From assembly GCF_900188245.1 (NCBI RefSeq), contig NZ_FZOK01000002.1, positions 301,427 to 365,426 of the forward strand: a stretch of DNA of 64,000 nucleotides, in the 5' to 3' direction. The notes below the pieces were generated by a model that was given only the letters and a program-made list of their open reading frames with translations, was not told the origin of the DNA and ran no database searches. This DNA comes from Belliella buryatensis (GTDB lineage Bacteria; Bacteroidota; Bacteroidia; Cytophagales; Cyclobacteriaceae). The position numbers and the translations under genes were made by a program. This document shows positions 62,065-64,000 of this stretch, in pieces (positions within the stretch are counted from its first letter, which is position 1; each line of letters begins with the position of its first letter).

Positions 62065-63222
62065 CTATGGTGTGTTGAACAAATCGATGTATGCTTGAAA
62101 AGCAAAGATCCTGTTACGTTTAAAACCAGTGAGTTCTTCCAATATGCCAAGCTGGACAAGATCATTGATCAGGCGATTGGCTGTAGAAGCGTGTACTTCT
62201 AGTAGTTCCGCAACTTTAGCACTGTCTAATATAGGGTTCCTGTAGAGATAATTCATGACTTTTTTTGCGTCCTGCTGTCGTTTACCGAGTTCAATCAGTT
62301 GAGTAAGCTCTACTTTCTCACGTAGTTCTAGGATTTGCTGAAAAGTATGAATGCTAGCTTCCGCTGTCTCGATCACTCCAATCAGGAAGAATTCTATCCA
62401 TCTGTATATATCGTCTTTTTCACGTACTCGCATCAGGTTGTCGTAATAGTCTCTCCTGTTTTTTTCGAAGAAATCTGACAGGTACAAAACTGGACGTTTC
62501 AAGAGTCCTTTGTCTAGCAGGTATAAAGTAATCAGCAGTCGGCCAATCCTTCCATTCCCATCAAGGAAAGGGTGAATGGTTTCAAATTGATAGTGAATCA
62601 AGGCGATTTTTACCAAGTGAGGCACATAGGATGGGATTTCACTGGTGTCAGCGTGGATGAAATTTTCCAAATCACCCATTAGGACAGCTATTTCGTCATG
62701 TGTGGGGGGTACAAATATAGCGTTCTTCAAGCTCGACCCAATCCAGTTCTGACTTGTCCTAAACTCTCCTGGTAGTTTCTCTTTGCCTCGAGCACCCTTA
62801 AGTAAGGTAGCATGTGTCTGCTTGATCAGCCTGGTTGAGATTGGAAGTTTTTCCATTTCTACTATGGCTTGATTCATTGCCTCAATATAACATTGCACTT
62901 CTTTCCAATCTTCCCGTCGTTCAGGATCAAGGTCTTGTTCTTTAACTAGGGCCTCTTGAAATGAAGTTTGAGTTCCTTCTATCTTGCTTGAAACAGTTGC
63001 CTCTTTGGTGATGTGCATCATGATGAAGAAGTCTATGTCAGGAATCAAATCAGAAAAGGCGTCTAATTTTCCTAAACTTCTGTCCGCTTGACTGAGCAGG
63101 TTCGCTAGTTTAGGGTCTGAAATAACCCACTCAAAATTGATCATCTCCGGACTGAAGCTTCGGTATTCAATTCGCTTGATCCAGGTTCCTGCTTTGAAGT
63201 TTTTGATATCTTTTGTTTTCAT
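62065..63222 (-). CDS. Fic family AMPylation-type protein
   Basis: A 385-aa Fic protein: the catalytic motif HPFLDGNGRIGR occupies residues 217-228 and a possible inhibitory helix motif SSKIEG lies at 78-83 (S-x3-E-G with Glu82), indicating an autoinhibited form. The C-terminal region (about 300-385) looks like a winged helix. Fic proteins transfer AMP or other groups to target proteins; the target is unknown. It lies outside the integrated element, between a degenerate tRNA copy and the rRNA promoters, and ends at a hairpin of repeat copy B. Confidence 0.92.
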   Translation of the reverse strand: MKTKDIKNFKAGTWIKRIEYRSFSPEMINFEWVISDPKLANLLSQADRSLGKLDAFSDLIPDIDFFIMMHITKEATVSSKIEGTQTSFQEALVKEQDLDPERREDWKEVQCYIEAMNQAIVEMEKLPISTRLIKQTHATLLKGARGKEKLPGEFRTSQNWIGSSLKNAIFVPPTHDEIAVLMGDLENFIHADTSEIPSYVPHLVKIALIHYQFETIHPFLDGNGRIGRLLITLYLLDKGLLKRPVLYLSDFFEKNRRDYYDNLMRVREKDDIYRWIEFFLIGVIETAEASIHTFQQILELREKVELTQLIELGKRQQDAKKVMNYLYRNPILDSAKVAELLEVHASTANRLINDLVQLGILEELTGFKRNRIFAFQAYIDLFNTP

Positions 63223-63354
63223 GCTCCTCTGCGTCTATAGGTTCTTGTATTTGCGGAAAACCAATTTTTTGCAAATATATAATTTTATAATTGCGTTTTT
63301 TTACTTTTTTGCAATTATAAATCTTCTTGATTGCAGTTCGATCCTTTTTTGTGC

Positions 63355-63410
63355 ATAGAAAAAGCCTCACCGGAGGGGTGAGGCTTGGAGAGTAAAATGC
63401 GTAAGGTTTA
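63355..63410. repeat. Truncated copy of the dispersed repeat
   Basis: The hairpin AAGCCTCACC/GGTGAGGCTT with CTTGGAGAGTAAAATGCG matches the right end of repeat copies A and B. It has no adjacent leftward gene to terminate. Confidence 0.7.
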
Positions 63411-63623
63411 GCTATAAAGACCTTTTTCTGTTTTTTAAAAATTAGTCTCCAGATTCTCTACTATACATGTTTGTTGAACATATCGGCTGTTTTGAGGATT
63501 AGCTTTATTACATACATATTATTCTCAGGTCACTTCAAAAGAGACTTGATGATGGGATTGAAAAATTATAGCATTGAAAATCAAGCCTGAAAAGGAAACT
63601 TTAAAAAACTTTCTAAAGTGGGC

Positions 63624-63654
63624 TTGCAATAGCAACAAAAGTATCTCACCTTTG
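63624..63654 (+). promoter_or_regulatory. rRNA operon promoter P1
   Basis: TTG (63624-63626), a 20-base spacer and CACCTTTG (63647-63654) approximate the Bacteroidetes promoter, with CA for TA. It lies about 320 bp before the 16S start. Confidence 0.5.
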
Positions 63655-63753
63655 CAATCCCAAACGAGGGAAGAAGCTTTCAGAATCAAAATAAAAGATG
63701 ATTTCAGGTATTGAATAATGACAAAAATAAAATTAAATTTTTTTCATTTCAGT

Positions 63754-63784
63754 TTTGAAAAATTAAATTTTGATAATACCTTTG
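63754..63784 (+). promoter_or_regulatory. rRNA operon promoter P2
   Basis: TTTG (63754-63757), a 19-base spacer and TACCTTTG (63777-63784) are a full match, with the 16S start about 190 bp downstream. The sequence between them is the rRNA leader and has no open frame. Confidence 0.75.
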
Positions 63785-63975
63785 CAAACCCAATTCGAAA
63801 GAGAGTTTGGTAAATAAGCCAACAGGAAACTGTTACAAGATGCCAAAGTGAAGGCATATATGTTCATTGAAGTGATGTAAGACGAAACGATTGAGGGCTA
63901 TTTTAGGATAGTTTTCAAGTTAAGAATAAATAAGAGCCGATAGGAATAATCTACGAGAGTAGAGATAGAAACTTT

Positions 63976-64000
63976 ACAATGGAGAGTTTGATCCTGGCTC
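63976..64000 (+). rRNA. rrs: 16S ribosomal RNA, first bases only
   Basis: ACAATGGAGAGTTTGATCCT and the following GGCTC are the conserved 5' end of bacterial 16S rRNA (AGAGTTTGATCCTGGCTC). The rest lies outside the window. Confidence 0.95.

Overview
The window looks like a chromosomal contig from an AT-rich member of Bacteroidota, most probably a Cytophagales/Cyclobacteriaceae-type bacterium. The evidence is lineage-typical families (DUF4293, the Bacteroidetes GlmU-like protein, BF3164-type and 6-bladed propeller lipoproteins, DUF3871, type B L31, a RocD with a Cys cluster), the absence of Shine-Dalgarno sequences before most starts, and repeated promoters of the Bacteroidetes form TTTG-N19/20-TAnnTTTG. 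The genus is an inference.

Positions 1-45,200 are mostly core genome: RimK with its RimB-like protease, a DNA polymerase III delta'-like protein, a GlmU-like protein, rpmE, two ABC exporters, YifB/ComM, a transsulfuration enzyme, truA, hemE, dnaK, hemB, a TlpA-like thioredoxin, an OprP-type porin, an ornithine aminotransferase, an ExbB/ExbD/ExbD operon, nnr, asnS and rpoN, together with several outer-membrane barrels. Around dnaK (21.2-27.4 kb) sits a different patch: two modules, each a small cysteine-containing secreted peptide followed by a propeller lipoprotein. Each has a simple-sequence repeat upstream and a hairpin between the two genes, and the second is flanked by a structured repeat (one copy before it, three tandem 212-bp copies after it).

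Positions 45,246-61,718 are an integrative element of about 16.4 kb. It lies between two identical 74-bp copies of tRNA-Arg(ACG); the left copy keeps the promoter and the right copy keeps the terminator. A tyrosine recombinase sits at the right end, and pairs of GTCTCCC boxes at exactly 13-bp spacing lie just inside both ends. The cargo reads almost entirely leftward: an integrase, a small lipoprotein, a type I restriction-modification locus (hsdM, hsdS, a two-gene insert with a DUF3800 protein, hsdR), and then a replication/recombination-like block. That block holds a 609-aa protein with apparent family A polymerase motifs, a Bro-N fragment, DUF4846, two small proteins, a Sak4-like ATPase, DUF3871 and RadC. 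I see no relaxase, conjugation or capsid gene.

Beyond the element are a degenerate third tRNA copy, a repeat also present inside the element, a Fic protein, and then two promoters leading into the first bases of a 16S rRNA gene at the window's end. The least explained items are the polymerase-like protein with its module, the insert in the hsd locus with a candidate small RNA beside it, and the peptide/propeller modules.
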